Shown: positions 36,513 through 46,110, counted from the stretch's first letter. The stretch: DNA of 64,000 nt from Albimonas marina (GCF_029223255.1 NZ_JARHUC010000002.1:744001-808000), one strand, 5' to 3'. The notes: generated by a model from the sequence alone, not told the origin. Program-made: numbers and translations.

Positions 36513-38605
36513 CACTTGCGCTCCACGATCACGTTGCCGAAGCGGTCGATGCGGGCGGCGAGGTCGGGGTCGACCACCACCGTGGCGTCCGGCTGCTCGA
36601 GGATCGCGGGGCCAGGGACCACCGCGTCGACGGGCAGGTCGAGGCGCGCGTAGATCGCCGCCTCGTGCCAGGCGCCGGCGAACCAGACGGGACGCGAACC
36701 GGTCTTCGCCTCCTCCGCAGTCTTCTCGCCCGAGGGCGCGAGGGCCGCGAGGTCGAAGCCCGGGCGCACGCCGATGGCCGAGGTGCGCAGGTTGACGATG
36801 CGCATCGGAACGCCCGGCAGCAGGCGCGAGAAGCTGGCCTGGTAGGCCTCCTCGAAGGCCTGGGCGATCATCGCCTCGGTCAGCCCCTCGGCGGTCTGGC
36901 CCAGCGAGGCCGGCAGGCGCACCGCCAGCGTGTGGGTCTGGCCGACGTAGTGCATGTCGAGCTCGAACACCGTGTCGATCCGCTCGACCGAGAGGCGGGC
37001 GGCCTCGACCACGGCGCGGGCCGAGGCGGCCTCCTCGGCCATGCGGGCGGCGAGCGCCGGGGCGTCGATCCCCTGCAGGCCGAGGTTCACCGTCTGCACC
37101 TGGTCGTGGCGGATGTCGGCGATCACGCAGCCGAGCGCCGAGGTCACGCCGGGGTAGCGGGGCACCAGCGCCGCCTTCAGCCCCAAGTCCTTGATCAGCG
37201 CCCCGGCATGCAGCGCGCCGCCGCCGCCGAAGGGGACGGCCGCGAAGCGGGAGGGATCGTGGCCCCGCTCGATGGACATCAGGCGGATGGCGCCGGCCAT
37301 TTTTCCATCCGCAACGCGGACGATGGCTTCCGCGGCCTCCATGACGCCGAGGCCCAGCGGGCCGGCGACATGTTCTTCAATCGCGGCCTTGGCGGCCTCG
37401 ACGTCCAGCCGGTCCAGCTTGCCGCCGATGGGCCGGTCCGCGTTGATCCGGCCGAGCACGACGTTGGCGTCGGTCAGGGTCGGGCGGTCGCCGCCCTGCC
37501 CGTAGCAGACCGGACCGGGGCGGGAGCCGGCGGACTCGGGCCCCACTTGCAGCAGGCCGCCCGCGTCCACATGGGCGATGGAGCCGCCGCCGGCGCCGAT
37601 GGTGGTGATCTCGATCATCGGCGTGCGGATCACGAGGCCGAAGTCCACCGTCGTCTGCGCCGCCAGCGCCGTCTTGCCCCCGGTGATCAGCGACACGTCG
37701 AAGGAGGTCCCCCCGAGGTCGCCGGTGATCACGTCCGGAAAGCCCGCGGCCTCGGCGATGGCCGCCGCCGCGATCACCCCGGCCGCGGGGCCGGAGAGGG
37801 CGGTGCGGGCCGGCAGGCGCCTGGCGACCTCGGTAGACATCACGCCGCCGTTCGACTGCACGATGTGGAACTTGCCGGCGAAGTCCTCGGACTCCAGCGC
37901 CCCTTCCAGCTTGGCGAGGTAGGAGCCGACGCCGGGCTGGAGGTAGGCGTTCAGGGCAGTTGTAGACGTCCGCTCGAACTCCCGGATCTCGGGGAGGATG
38001 GCGGAGGAGCGCTCGAGATGCTCGTTCGGCCAGACCTCGCGGGCGGCCTCGATGGCGGCGATCTCGTTGGCGGGATTGGCGTAGGCGTTCATGAAGACGA
38101 TGGCGAGCGCCTGCGCGCCCTTGTCGAGCAGGGCCCGGGCCGCGGCCTTCACCTCCTCGGCGTCCACCGCCTCGCGGATCTCGCCGGAGGCGAGCACCCG
38201 CTCGCCGACTTCCATTCGGAAATCGCGCTCGACGACGGGGATGAAGTCGCCGGTCAGGCCCCAGGTGGCGCGGCGGTCGCGACGGCGCATCTCCAGCACG
38301 TCGCGGAATCCGCGGGTGGTGATCAGGCCGACCTTCGCCCCCTTGCGCTCCAGCAGCGCGTTGGTGCCGACGGTGGTGCCGTGGACGATGCTGTCGAGGT
38401 CGGCGAGCGCCCCGAAGCCCTTCAGGCCCTCGAGGAAGCCCACGGCCTCGTCGCCGCGGTTCGAGGGGACCTTGCCGGTGCGGAACTCGCGCTTGGCCTC
38501 GTCGAAGTAGAACAGGTCGGTGAAGGTGCCGCCGACGTCGACGCCGACGATGGTTCCGACGCGGGGGGGGGATTGGGTCTCGGTCACGGGGTGCACCTTG
38601 TTCAC
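36512..38605 (-). CDS. hyuA: Hydantoinase/oxoprolinase family protein, subunit A
   Basis: A 697-residue ATPase subunit of the N-methylhydantoinase/5-oxoprolinase/acetone carboxylase family. The acetate kinase-like phosphate loop GVDVGGTFTDLF is near residue 20. VHGTTVGTNALLERKGAKV, TGDLGGTSFDVSLI and AIRLMSIERGHDPSRFA are family signatures. With HyuB it would open a cyclic amide or imide, or carboxylate a ketone, at the cost of ATP. The GTG start at 38605 overlaps the hyuB stop (GTGA). Substrate is not evident. Confidence 0.9.
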   Translation of the reverse strand: MNKVHPVTETQSPPRVGTIVGVDVGGTFTDLFYFDEAKREFRTGKVPSNRGDEAVGFLEGLKGFGALADLDSIVHGTTVGTNALLERKGAKVGLITTRGFRDVLEMRRRDRRATWGLTGDFIPVVERDFRMEVGERVLASGEIREAVDAEEVKAAARALLDKGAQALAIVFMNAYANPANEIAAIEAAREVWPNEHLERSSAILPEIREFERTSTTALNAYLQPGVGSYLAKLEGALESEDFAGKFHIVQSNGGVMSTEVARRLPARTALSGPAAGVIAAAAIAEAAGFPDVITGDLGGTSFDVSLITGGKTALAAQTTVDFGLVIRTPMIEITTIGAGGGSIAHVDAGGLLQVGPESAGSRPGPVCYGQGGDRPTLTDANVVLGRINADRPIGGKLDRLDVEAAKAAIEEHVAGPLGLGVMEAAEAIVRVADGKMAGAIRLMSIERGHDPSRFAAVPFGGGGALHAGALIKDLGLKAALVPRYPGVTSALGCVIADIRHDQVQTVNLGLQGIDAPALAARMAEEAASARAVVEAARLSVERIDTVFELDMHYVGQTHTLAVRLPASLGQTAEGLTEAMIAQAFEEAYQASFSRLLPGVPMRIVNLRTSAIGVRPGFDLAALAPSGEKTAEEAKTGSRPVWFAGAWHEAAIYARLDLPVDAVVPGPAILEQPDATVVVDPDLAARIDRFGNVIVERK

Positions 38606-40347
38606 GCGGCGGCTCCGGCGCGCAGGGCTCGGGTGGCGGAGGCGTCGACCTCGCCGGTTTCGGTCAGCGCGACGCCGTAGTCGGCGCGGGCCTGCTCAGG
38701 CGTGACGAAGCCCAGCGCCACGTCGCGGGCGACGGCCTTCGGGTCCCGGGCGAGGGGATCGCCCCAGCCGCCGCCGCCGGGCGTCTCGAGCCGGATGCGA
38801 CGGCCGGCCTTCAGGCGAAGGTCGGTGATCTTGGAGACCATGGGCGGGGACTTTTCGCCGTCGTCGGTCTGCCAGAAGAAGGCGTTGACCTCGGCGGGCT
38901 TGCCGCCGGCGACGCCGAAGGGCGGGGCCTTGCCGCGCTCGCCCAGCAGCGAGACGTCGGCGTCGGTCAGGAGCTCGACCTCGTAGACGGCGCCCACGCC
39001 GCCCCGGTGCTCGCCCGCGCCGGCGGAGCCGTCGCGCAGCGCCCACCGGGTGAAGCAGACCGGGTAGGCGGCCTCCAGGATCTCCACCGGCGGGATGGTG
39101 GCGGTGGAGATCGGGTTGTTGGCATGGTTCAGCCCGTCCGAGGCGGGAGAGCCGCCGAGGCCCCCTCCGAAGAACGAGAACATCACCCAGCGCGAGCCGT
39201 CCTGACGGTGGCCGGCGATGGAGAGCGCGTTGATCGTGCCGAACGGGCCGCCCAGCGCGCGGTCCGGGTCGGCCTGCGCCAGCGCGCCGAAGACCACGCC
39301 GATCAGGCGCAGGATGGTCTCGGTATAGCCCGCCACGGGCTTGGGCGCATTGGCGCCGAGGATGGAGTTGTCGACGATCTCGAAGCTGATCGGGCGCAGG
39401 CAGCCGGCGTTGGCGGGCACGTCGGGGAAGACATGCTTCAGCGCCACGTAGCAGGCCGCGACCGTGGTCGAGCGGGAGATGTTGATCGGCCCCTGGCAAG
39501 CGGCCGAGGAGCGGGAGAAGTCCAGCCGCATCGTCTCGCCCGCGATGGTCGCGTCGAGGGCGACCGTCAGCGGCACGTCGGTGATGCCGTCGTTGTCCAG
39601 CACGTCCTCGAACGAATAGGTCCCGTCGGGGATCTTGGCGATGGAGGCGCGCATCAGCGCCTCGGCCCGGTCGGAGAAGGCCTCGAAGGCGGCGGCGATG
39701 GTCGCGTCGCCGTATTCGTCCAGCAGCGTCAGCAGGCGCTTCTCGCCGAGGTCGAGCGCGTTGAGCTGGCCGTTGAGGTCGCCCCAGTTCGACATCGGCA
39801 GGCGGGAGTTCGCCTCCAGCATCGCGATGATGTCGGTCTGCACCTCCCCCTTGCGGTAGAGTTTCACGGGAGGAAAGCGAACCCCTTCCTGGAAGCTCTC
39901 GACGGCTTTCGGGTTGTAGCCGCCCGGCACGTTGCCGCCGATGTCGAGCCAGTGGCCGACCGAGGCCATCCAGGCGAACAGGCGCCCCTCGCGGAAGATC
40001 GGGCGCACCAGCCGGAAATCGTTGAGGTGGGTGCCGCCGTCGTAGGGGTCGTTGAAGATGAAGACGTCGCCCTCGGCGAGGCCGCCTTCCTTCTCCACCT
40101 TCGCGATCACCGCGCGCACGGCGAAGGCCATGGCGCCGACGAAGATCGGCAGGCCGTTGGCGCCCTGCACCAGCGTGTCGCCGGTGACGGGGTCGTAGAT
40201 GCCGTGGCAGGCGTCCTTGGCCTCGGCGATGGTGGGGTTGAAGGCGGAGCGGTAGAGGGTCGCGTCCATCTCGTCCACGATCTGCTCCAGCCGGCCCTTC
40301 AGGACGGCGAGGGTGACCGGGTCGAGGGCGATGGCGGCGTCGGTCAC
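38602..40347 (-). CDS. hyuB: Hydantoinase/oxoprolinase family protein, subunit B
   Basis: A 581-residue catalytic-type subunit partner of HyuA. LEQIVDEMDATLYRSAFNPT, FNDPYDGGTHLNDF, RLPMSNWGDLNGQL, and the glycine-rich ETPGGGGWGDPLARDP at the C-terminus are typical. The start is GTG 40347 with GGAGAG upstream; it overlaps the stop of the preceding lyase gene as GTGA. The close coupling lyase-hyuB-hyuA-isochorismatase suggests consecutive or cooperating steps. Confidence 0.9.
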   Translation of the reverse strand: MTDAAIALDPVTLAVLKGRLEQIVDEMDATLYRSAFNPTIAEAKDACHGIYDPVTGDTLVQGANGLPIFVGAMAFAVRAVIAKVEKEGGLAEGDVFIFNDPYDGGTHLNDFRLVRPIFREGRLFAWMASVGHWLDIGGNVPGGYNPKAVESFQEGVRFPPVKLYRKGEVQTDIIAMLEANSRLPMSNWGDLNGQLNALDLGEKRLLTLLDEYGDATIAAAFEAFSDRAEALMRASIAKIPDGTYSFEDVLDNDGITDVPLTVALDATIAGETMRLDFSRSSAACQGPINISRSTTVAACYVALKHVFPDVPANAGCLRPISFEIVDNSILGANAPKPVAGYTETILRLIGVVFGALAQADPDRALGGPFGTINALSIAGHRQDGSRWVMFSFFGGGLGGSPASDGLNHANNPISTATIPPVEILEAAYPVCFTRWALRDGSAGAGEHRGGVGAVYEVELLTDADVSLLGERGKAPPFGVAGGKPAEVNAFFWQTDDGEKSPPMVSKITDLRLKAGRRIRLETPGGGGWGDPLARDPKAVARDVALGFVTPEQARADYGVALTETGEVDASATRALRAGAAA

Positions 40348-41246
40348 GCTTTGCTCTCCTGCGAATTGCGGGCGTCGGCCTCGGCGGCGAGCGCTTCGTA
40401 GGCCTCGCCGCGGGCCAGCATGTCGGGGGTGCCGATGACCTCGTTGAGGGCGTCGAAGTCGAACATCCGCTCGCGGAACGGCTGGTTGGAGCCATGGGCG
40501 GCGAGCGAGCCGTAGTAGTCGATCATCGTCTTGCCCACGGCGCGGACCACGCCGCCGGGGAAGATGGCGATGGAGAAGCCGATCTCGCCCAGCTCCTGCG
40601 CCGAGGAAATCGGGGTCTGGCCGCCCTCGACCATGTTGGCGAGCAGCGGGGCTTTCGCGCCCAGCTCGGCGACGATCTTTTCCAGTTCGGCGCGGGACCG
40701 GGGGGCCTCGACGAAGAGGACGTCGGCGCCGGCCTCGGCGTAGCGGGCGGCGCGCTCGATGGCGGCGTCCAGCCCCTCGACGGCGCGGGCGTCGGTGCGG
40801 GCGACGATCAGCGTCTCGGGCGAGACGCGGCTGTCCACCGCCGCCTTGATCTTGGAGATCATCTCGCCCGGCGAGGTGACGGACTTGTCGCGCAGGTGGC
40901 CGCAGCGTTTCGGAGTCGTCTGATCCTCGAGCTGGATGGCGGTGGCGCCAGCGCGCTCGAACAGGCGCACGGTGCGCTCGACGTTCATGGCGTTGCCGTA
41001 GCCGGTGTCGCCGTCCACGATCATCGGGATCGAGACGCGGTCGCGGACCAGCGAAATCACCTCGGCGACCTCGTTCATCGAGACCAGCCCGATGTCCGCC
41101 CGGCCCAGCCGCGTGTAGGCGATGCCGGCGCCGGAGAGATAGATCGCCTCGAAGCCTGCGGCCTGCGCGATCGAGGCCGAGAGCGCGTCGTAGACCCCCG
41201 GCGCGACGACGGCGCCTGACTGCTGGAGGCGGTCCCTGAGGCTCAT
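40344..41246 (-). CDS. Isocitrate lyase/PEP mutase family enzyme
   Basis: A 300-residue TIM-barrel enzyme of the isocitrate lyase/phosphoenolpyruvate mutase superfamily. The catalytic loop reads KRCGHLRDK; the Cys supports C-C lyase rather than mutase chemistry. Metal-binding DGDTGYGNAMNV and ARTDARA are present. Family members include 2-methylisocitrate lyase, oxaloacetate decarboxylase and 2,3-dimethylmalate lyase. Next to a LeuCD-like hydratase, a role cleaving a 2-hydroxy-dicarboxylate or tricarboxylate is likely but not proved. The ATG at 41246 has AGAGGA upstream. Confidence 0.88.
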   Translation of the reverse strand: MSLRDRLQQSGAVVAPGVYDALSASIAQAAGFEAIYLSGAGIAYTRLGRADIGLVSMNEVAEVISLVRDRVSIPMIVDGDTGYGNAMNVERTVRLFERAGATAIQLEDQTTPKRCGHLRDKSVTSPGEMISKIKAAVDSRVSPETLIVARTDARAVEGLDAAIERAARYAEAGADVLFVEAPRSRAELEKIVAELGAKAPLLANMVEGGQTPISSAQELGEIGFSIAIFPGGVVRAVGKTMIDYYGSLAAHGSNQPFRERMFDFDALNEVIGTPDMLARGEAYEALAAEADARNSQESKA

Positions 41247-41302
41247 GCGTTCGTTCCTCTTGCTTCGCCGCGTCCACGGGAACGCCCCGGGGCGGCGTGT
41301 TC

Positions 41303-41324
41303 GTCGGGGCCTGCCGGCCCCGAC
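41303..41324. terminator. Hairpin between livF and the lyase gene
   Basis: GTCGGGGCC (41303-41311) and GGCCCCGAC (41316-41324) pair perfectly around TGCC in the 123-bp gap. It may partly separate transport and enzyme genes of the minus-strand unit. Confidence 0.5.
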
Positions 41325-41369
41325 CGGCGGCGGGGGCCCGGCCCCCTGCCCGCCCGTCGCAGGCCGCCC

Positions 41370-42071
41370 TCAGAGTCCGAGGTAGGCCCGCTTCAGTTCC
41401 GGATCGTCGCGAAGGTCGGCCGCCGCGCCCGAGAGGACGACGTGGCCGTTCTCCAGGATGTAGGCGCGCGAGGCGACCTCGAGCGACTGCACCACGTTCT
41501 GCTCGACCAGCATGATCGGCAGGCCGTCGGCGGCCAGCGTCTGGATCAGGCCGAACATCTCCTCGACCAGCAGGGGCGAGAGGCCGAGCGAGGGCTCGTC
41601 CAGGATCAGCAGCTTCGGCTCGCTCATCAGGCCGCGGCCGATGGCCAGCATCTGCTGCTCCCCGCCCGAAAGGGTGCCGGCGGCCTGCTTCATGCGCTCC
41701 TTCAGGCGGGGGAAGGTGCGGAACACCCGCTCGATGTTGGTGTTCCGGCCGGTCTTCGAGCGGCGGTAGCCGCCCAGCGCCAGGTTCTCCAGCACCGTGA
41801 GGTTCGGGAAGATCTTGCGGCCCTCGGGGACGTGGACGAGGCCGGCCGTGACGATCTCCGACGGCTTGCGGCCGTGCAGGGGCGCGCCCTCGAACAGGAT
41901 CTCGCCCGACCAGGGCTTCACCAGGCCCGAGAGGGTCATGTTCAGCGTGGTCTTGCCCACGCCATTGGAGCCGAGCACGGCCACCACCTCGCCCGAGCCG
42001 ACCGAGAGGTTCAGGCCGCGCAGCACCTCGGTGCCGCCGTAGCCGGCGCGCAGATCGCGGACCTCAAGCAT
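41370..42071 (-). CDS. livF: Branched-chain-type ABC transporter ATPase LivF
   Basis: A 233-residue ATP-binding subunit of the hydrophobic amino acid/carboxylate uptake family. Walker A is GSNGVGKTT, the signature is LSGGEQQML and Walker B is LLILDEPSLGLSP. VHVPEGRKIFPNLTVLENL is the LivF-specific stretch. It pairs with LivG at the inner membrane, and its start overlaps the end of livG by eight bases. The imported substrate is likely the compound degraded by the downstream enzymes. Confidence 0.93.
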   Translation of the reverse strand: MLEVRDLRAGYGGTEVLRGLNLSVGSGEVVAVLGSNGVGKTTLNMTLSGLVKPWSGEILFEGAPLHGRKPSEIVTAGLVHVPEGRKIFPNLTVLENLALGGYRRSKTGRNTNIERVFRTFPRLKERMKQAAGTLSGGEQQMLAIGRGLMSEPKLLILDEPSLGLSPLLVEEMFGLIQTLAADGLPIMLVEQNVVQSLEVASRAYILENGHVVLSGAAADLRDDPELKRAYLGL

Positions 42072-42810
42072 CGGCGCCTCCCGCGGCCTGCATCCGGGCG
42101 GCGGCGCCGTGGCCGAGATAGGCCTCGACCACCTGCGGATCGCGGGAGACCTGGAGGGGCGGGCCCTCGGCGATCATCTTTCCCTGCGCCAGGACGTAGA
42201 CGTGTTCGCACAGGTTCATGACGGCCTGCATGATGTGCTCGATCATCAGGATGGTGACGCCCTCGTCCCGGATGGCGCGGATCACGGGCAGGATGTCCCG
42301 GATCTCGGAGGGGTTGAGGCCGGCGAGCACCTCGTCCAGCAGCAGCAGCTTCGGCTGGGTCGCCAGCGCCCGGGCGAGCTCCAGACGCTTGCGCCCCGCC
42401 ACCGTCAGGCCGGCGGCGGCGCGGTCGAGGTCCCGCTCCAGCCCCACGCGGCGCCCGACCGCCTCGGCCTTGGCCATGGCGTCCGCGCGGGAGGGGTGGT
42501 GGAGGTGGGCGCCGACGGCGATGTTCTCGCGCACCGTGAGGCCCGCGAAGGGCTGCACGATCTGGAAGGTGCGGGCCATGCCGCGCCGCGCGCGCAGGTG
42601 CGGGGCCTCGGCGGTGACGTCCTCTCCGGCGAAGGTCACCGTGCCGGCGTCGGGCTTGAGGAACCCGGCCGCCATGGCGAAGAGCGTGGTCTTGCCCGCG
42701 CCGTTGGGGCCGATCAGTCCGGTGATTGCGCCCTCTGGCGCGGTCAGCGAGGCGTCGTCCACCGCCACCAGGCCCGAGAAGCGCTTGGTCAGTCCGTCGA
42801 CCTTCAGCAT
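42064..42810 (-). CDS. livG: Branched-chain-type ABC transporter ATPase LivG
   Basis: A 248-residue ATPase. Walker A is GPNGAGKTTLF and Walker B LLLLDEVLAGLNPSE. The signature motif LTVAGRKRLELARAL departs from LSGGQ, as in other LivG proteins. RRGMARTFQIVQPFAGLTVREN is also typical. The ATG at 42810 overlaps the livM stop by one base (TGATG); the preceding GTG is the alternative start. Confidence 0.93.
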   Translation of the reverse strand: MLKVDGLTKRFSGLVAVDDASLTAPEGAITGLIGPNGAGKTTLFAMAAGFLKPDAGTVTFAGEDVTAEAPHLRARRGMARTFQIVQPFAGLTVRENIAVGAHLHHPSRADAMAKAEAVGRRVGLERDLDRAAAGLTVAGRKRLELARALATQPKLLLLDEVLAGLNPSEIRDILPVIRAIRDEGVTILMIEHIMQAVMNLCEHVYVLAQGKMIAEGPPLQVSRDPQVVEAYLGHGAAARMQAAGGADA

Positions 42811-43802
42811 CACGCGCCCTCCTCGGAACGAAGTGCCGTCTCGCCCTTGGGGCGGCGGCGGCCGGTCAGCCGCTCGCGCAGGCTCATCAGGCCGCCGGGC
42901 ACGAAGGCGACGGTCAGGATCAGGATCGCGCCGAAGACCAGCAGGTCCACGCCCGGCACGCCGCCGGAGACCATCTTGGTGATCTCCCCCAGCCCCAGCA
43001 GCGCCACCGCGCCGACCAGCGGGCCGAACATGGTGCCCAGCCCCCCGACGATGGCGGCGAACAGCGCCTCGATCGAGATCCAGGCCCCGTAGGCGACATG
43101 GGCGTCGATGAAGAGGTAGTTCTGCGCATAGAGCACCCCCGCCAGCGCCGTGCAGCCGGCCGAGAGGGTGATCGCCCCCATCTTCACGCGGAACACGTCC
43201 ACGCCCAGCGCCTGGGCCGCCTGCTCGTTCTCGCGGATCGCGATCAGGTAGGCGCCGAAGCGGGAGCGCTCGATCCAGCGGGCCAGCACCAGGGCCGCGC
43301 CGACGAAGAGGACGGCGAGCAGCGCGAACCAGCGGCGATCCTCGAACTGCAGGTTCAGGAACCCGTAGTCGAGCGGCAGCAGGATGCCCGCCGCGCCGCC
43401 GGTGATCTCGGAGGCGTTGGAGGCGATGCGCAGCACCTCGGCGAAGGCCAGCGTGATCAGCGCGAAGTAGGAGCCGCGCAGGCCCGAGCGGAAGCTGAGG
43501 AAGCCGATGCCCGCCCCGACCGCCGCGCCCAGCGCCACGCCCGCCAGCAGCCCCAGCCAGGCGTTCACCCCCAGCGAGGTCTGAAGGATCACGGTCGTGT
43601 AGGCGCCGGTCCCGAAGAAGGCCGCGTGGCCGAAGGAGCTCAGCCCCCCGAACCCGCCCAGGATGTTCCAGCCCTGGGCCGCCAGCGCGATGATCATCAT
43701 GAAGATCAGCAGGTTCAGCAGCGTCCCCGGCAGGCCGGCGAAGGCCAGCGCCCCCAGGACGAGAACCGCGATCAGCGGGAGGAGGAGGTCGCGGGCGCTC
43801 AC
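42810..43802 (-). CDS. livM: Branched-chain-type ABC transporter permease LivM
   Basis: A 330-residue permease with about nine membrane segments. NILGGFGGLSSFGHAAFFGTGAY, AIRENEQAAQALGVDV and the late VGGLGTMFGPLVGAV are LivM landmarks. It starts with GTG at 43802, overlapping the livH stop as GTGA. A hydrophilic C-terminal tail RERLTGRRRPKGETALRSEE ends the protein in the cytoplasm. Confidence 0.92.
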   Translation of the reverse strand: MSARDLLLPLIAVLVLGALAFAGLPGTLLNLLIFMMIIALAAQGWNILGGFGGLSSFGHAAFFGTGAYTTVILQTSLGVNAWLGLLAGVALGAAVGAGIGFLSFRSGLRGSYFALITLAFAEVLRIASNASEITGGAAGILLPLDYGFLNLQFEDRRWFALLAVLFVGAALVLARWIERSRFGAYLIAIRENEQAAQALGVDVFRVKMGAITLSAGCTALAGVLYAQNYLFIDAHVAYGAWISIEALFAAIVGGLGTMFGPLVGAVALLGLGEITKMVSGGVPGVDLLVFGAILILTVAFVPGGLMSLRERLTGRRRPKGETALRSEEGA

Positions 43803-44671
43803 GTGCGGGCTCCGAACAGGCCGGTGGGGCGGAACAGCAGGACGAGGATGAAGATCACGAAGATCCCGATCTGCCCGAGGCTGTCGCCGAAGAAGAGGGA
43901 GCAGGCGGCCTCGACCACCCCGATCAGCAGGCCGCCCACCAGCGCGCCGACGATCGAGCCCATGCCCCCCAGCACCACGATGGTGAAGGCGACCAGCACG
44001 AAGGCGCCCCCGGTGGTGGGCGAGACGTAGAAGACCGGCATCAGAAGGGCCGCCGCGACCGCGAGACAGGCGCAGCCCAGCGCGAAGGTGACGGCGTAGA
44101 CGTGGGAGACCTCGATCCCCACCAGCGCCGCGCCCAGCTTCTCCTTCGCCACCGCGCGGATGGCGCGGCCGACGTCGGTGCGCTCGAGGATCACCCACAG
44201 GACGAGGGCCGCGCCCAGCGCCACGAACAGGCCCACCACGCGGGGGAAGGACAGCAGCAGGGGGCCGAGTTCGACCACCGCGAAGGCGTAGGGCGTGTCG
44301 ATGGTGCGCGTGTCGGAGGCGAAGGTCGCCAGCAGGCCGTTCTCGATGATGATCGACAGGCCCAGCGTCACCAGCAGGATCGAGTTGTCCGAGCCGTGGG
44401 AGGCCGGGCCGATGATCCAGCGCTGCGCGGCGTAGCCGATCAGGAACATCGCCGGCGCCAGGATCAGGATCGAGAGATACGGGTCCACGCCCCCATGCTC
44501 GAACAGCAGCCAGACGCCGAACATGGCGACGGTCAGCAGCGCGCCGTGGGCGAAGTTCACGATGTGCAGGACGCCGTAGATCAGCGTCAGGCCCAGCGCG
44601 ATCAGCGCGTAGACGGCGCCGAGCATCAGACCGTTCAGCAGGGCCTCGGCGACGATGAGGGGCGAATACAT
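43799..44671 (-). CDS. livH: Branched-chain-type ABC transporter permease LivH
   Basis: A 290-residue permease with about eight membrane helices. LNGLMLGAVYALIALGLTLI, YGVLHIVNFAHGALLTVAMF, the EAA-like loop VAKEKLGAALVGIEV and IVVLGGMGSIVGALVGGLLI are standard LivH features. It follows livK after a 212-bp gap that contains a strong hairpin, so it is probably expressed at a lower level than the binding protein. Confidence 0.92.
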   Translation of the reverse strand: MYSPLIVAEALLNGLMLGAVYALIALGLTLIYGVLHIVNFAHGALLTVAMFGVWLLFEHGGVDPYLSILILAPAMFLIGYAAQRWIIGPASHGSDNSILLVTLGLSIIIENGLLATFASDTRTIDTPYAFAVVELGPLLLSFPRVVGLFVALGAALVLWVILERTDVGRAIRAVAKEKLGAALVGIEVSHVYAVTFALGCACLAVAAALLMPVFYVSPTTGGAFVLVAFTIVVLGGMGSIVGALVGGLLIGVVEAACSLFFGDSLGQIGIFVIFILVLLFRPTGLFGART

Positions 44672-44845
44672 GGGCGCTCGCGTCGGAGGAGGACGGGGCG
44701 GGCCGCGCGGCCCGGGGCGAATGAGGGCGCCGCCCGGGCCCGGCGGGTCCGGTCCGGCGGCGATCCGCGGCGCCGGCGGGCGGCGCGCGGAGCGGATGGG
44801 GGGTCGGGCGGCGCGCGGGCGGGGCCCCGCGCGCCGCGCCTTGCC

Positions 44846-44871
44846 CCGGGGCCGCCGGCACGCGGCCCCGG
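44846..44871. terminator. Hairpin just downstream of livK
   Basis: CCGGGGCCGC (44846-44855) and GCGGCCCCGG (44862-44871) form a perfect 10-bp stem 12 bases after the livK stop. Such hairpins commonly stabilise binding-protein mRNA and dampen expression of the permease genes beyond. Confidence 0.55.
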
Positions 44872-44883
44872 CGCGGGGTCAGG

Positions 44884-46110
44884 TCAGCCGTTGACCGGGA
44901 ACACCGGCTCGGCCTGGGCCATCCCCTCGGGGTAGATGACCTTGATCTCGCCGTTCTGGACCTGGGTGTTGAGCGGCAGGGCGTTCTCGTTCTGCCCGTC
45001 GGCGCCGAACTTGGTCTTGCCGTAGGGCATCACGCCGGAGTCGAACTCCTGGCTCGCCAGCGCCTCGGTCACCGCGGCGCGGTCGGCCTTGCCGGCCATC
45101 TCGATGGCCTGGGCCAGCACCTTGATGACCGAGTAGTTGATCGGCGTGTTGTAGGCGTAGAACTTGCCCTGGTCCTCGACCGCCTTCTTCAGCGCGGCGT
45201 CGGTGGGGTTCGACGGGTCGCCCCAGTGGTTGCAGTCGAAGACGCCCTCGGCGGCCTCCGGATACTCCGACACGAACTGGTAGGACGAGGCCGCGCCGCC
45301 GAACACCGCGTAGATGCCCTTGGGCTTCACGCGCTGCTGCTGCATGGTCCGCGCCATCAGGACGAACTCGTTGTAGTAGTGCGAGGGGATCACCAGGTCC
45401 GGCTGCAGCGAGCGCAGGCGCAGCACCACGTTGGACATGTCGCGCGCGGGCGTGGGGTGGGAGATCGTCTCGACGACCTCGAAGCCCAGGCCCGGCAGCT
45501 TCTCCTGCATCACCTTGGCGAGGCCCGAGCCGAACAGGCCGTCCTCGTGCACCAGCGCCACGGTTTTGGCGGGCTTGCCGGCGGCGTCGTTCAGCTTCAC
45601 CAGGTTCGCCAGCGCCACCTCGGTCGCCTGGGTGAAGTTCGGCCCGAGGCGGAAGGTGTTGGCCAACTCGCGCCCGGTGATCGAATCCGCCGTGGCGCTG
45701 TCGACCAGGAACGGCAGGTCGTAGCGCGAGGCCGCCTGCGTCGCGGTCAGCGTGATGCCCGAGGCGAAGCCGCCGCCGATGGCGACGACGCCCGCCTCGT
45801 TCAGCGCCTCGACCTCCTGCGCGCCGGCCTCGGCGTTCGACTTCGAGTCGCCCACCAGCAGCTCGATCTGGGCGCCGCCCAGCGCCTTGATGCCGCCGGC
45901 GGCGTTGATCTCGTCGACGGCGAACTGCGCGCCGATCGAGGCGAGGTCGCCGGCCTGGGCGAGGAAGCCCGACATCGGCTGAAGCAGGCCGATCTTCACG
46001 GCCGCGGGCTGCGCGCGCAGCACCGCGGGGGCGCCCAGGGTCGCGGCCGCGGCGGCGGCCACGCCGCCTTTCAGCACCGCGCGGCGGGTTTGTCCGGTCA
46101 TCTTCGTCAT
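44884..46110 (-). CDS. livK: Branched-chain-type ABC transporter substrate-binding protein
   Basis: A 408-residue periplasmic binding protein of the LivJ/LivK (type I fold) family. TRRAVLKGGVAAAAAATLGA near the N-terminus is a probable Tat or Sec signal ending RAQPA. KIGLLQPMSGFLAQAGDLAS and the later PDLVIPSHYYNEFVLMARTM are typical. It is the first gene of the minus-strand operon. AGGAAGG precedes the ATG. The HutC-type regulator gene lies 96 bases upstream on the same strand. Family members bind amino acids, amides, urea, benzoates or dicarboxylates, so the ligand is open. Confidence 0.9.
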   Translation of the reverse strand: MTKMTGQTRRAVLKGGVAAAAAATLGAPAVLRAQPAAVKIGLLQPMSGFLAQAGDLASIGAQFAVDEINAAGGIKALGGAQIELLVGDSKSNAEAGAQEVEALNEAGVVAIGGGFASGITLTATQAASRYDLPFLVDSATADSITGRELANTFRLGPNFTQATEVALANLVKLNDAAGKPAKTVALVHEDGLFGSGLAKVMQEKLPGLGFEVVETISHPTPARDMSNVVLRLRSLQPDLVIPSHYYNEFVLMARTMQQQRVKPKGIYAVFGGAASSYQFVSEYPEAAEGVFDCNHWGDPSNPTDAALKKAVEDQGKFYAYNTPINYSVIKVLAQAIEMAGKADRAAVTEALASQEFDSGVMPYGKTKFGADGQNENALPLNTQVQNGEIKVIYPEGMAQAEPVFPVNG

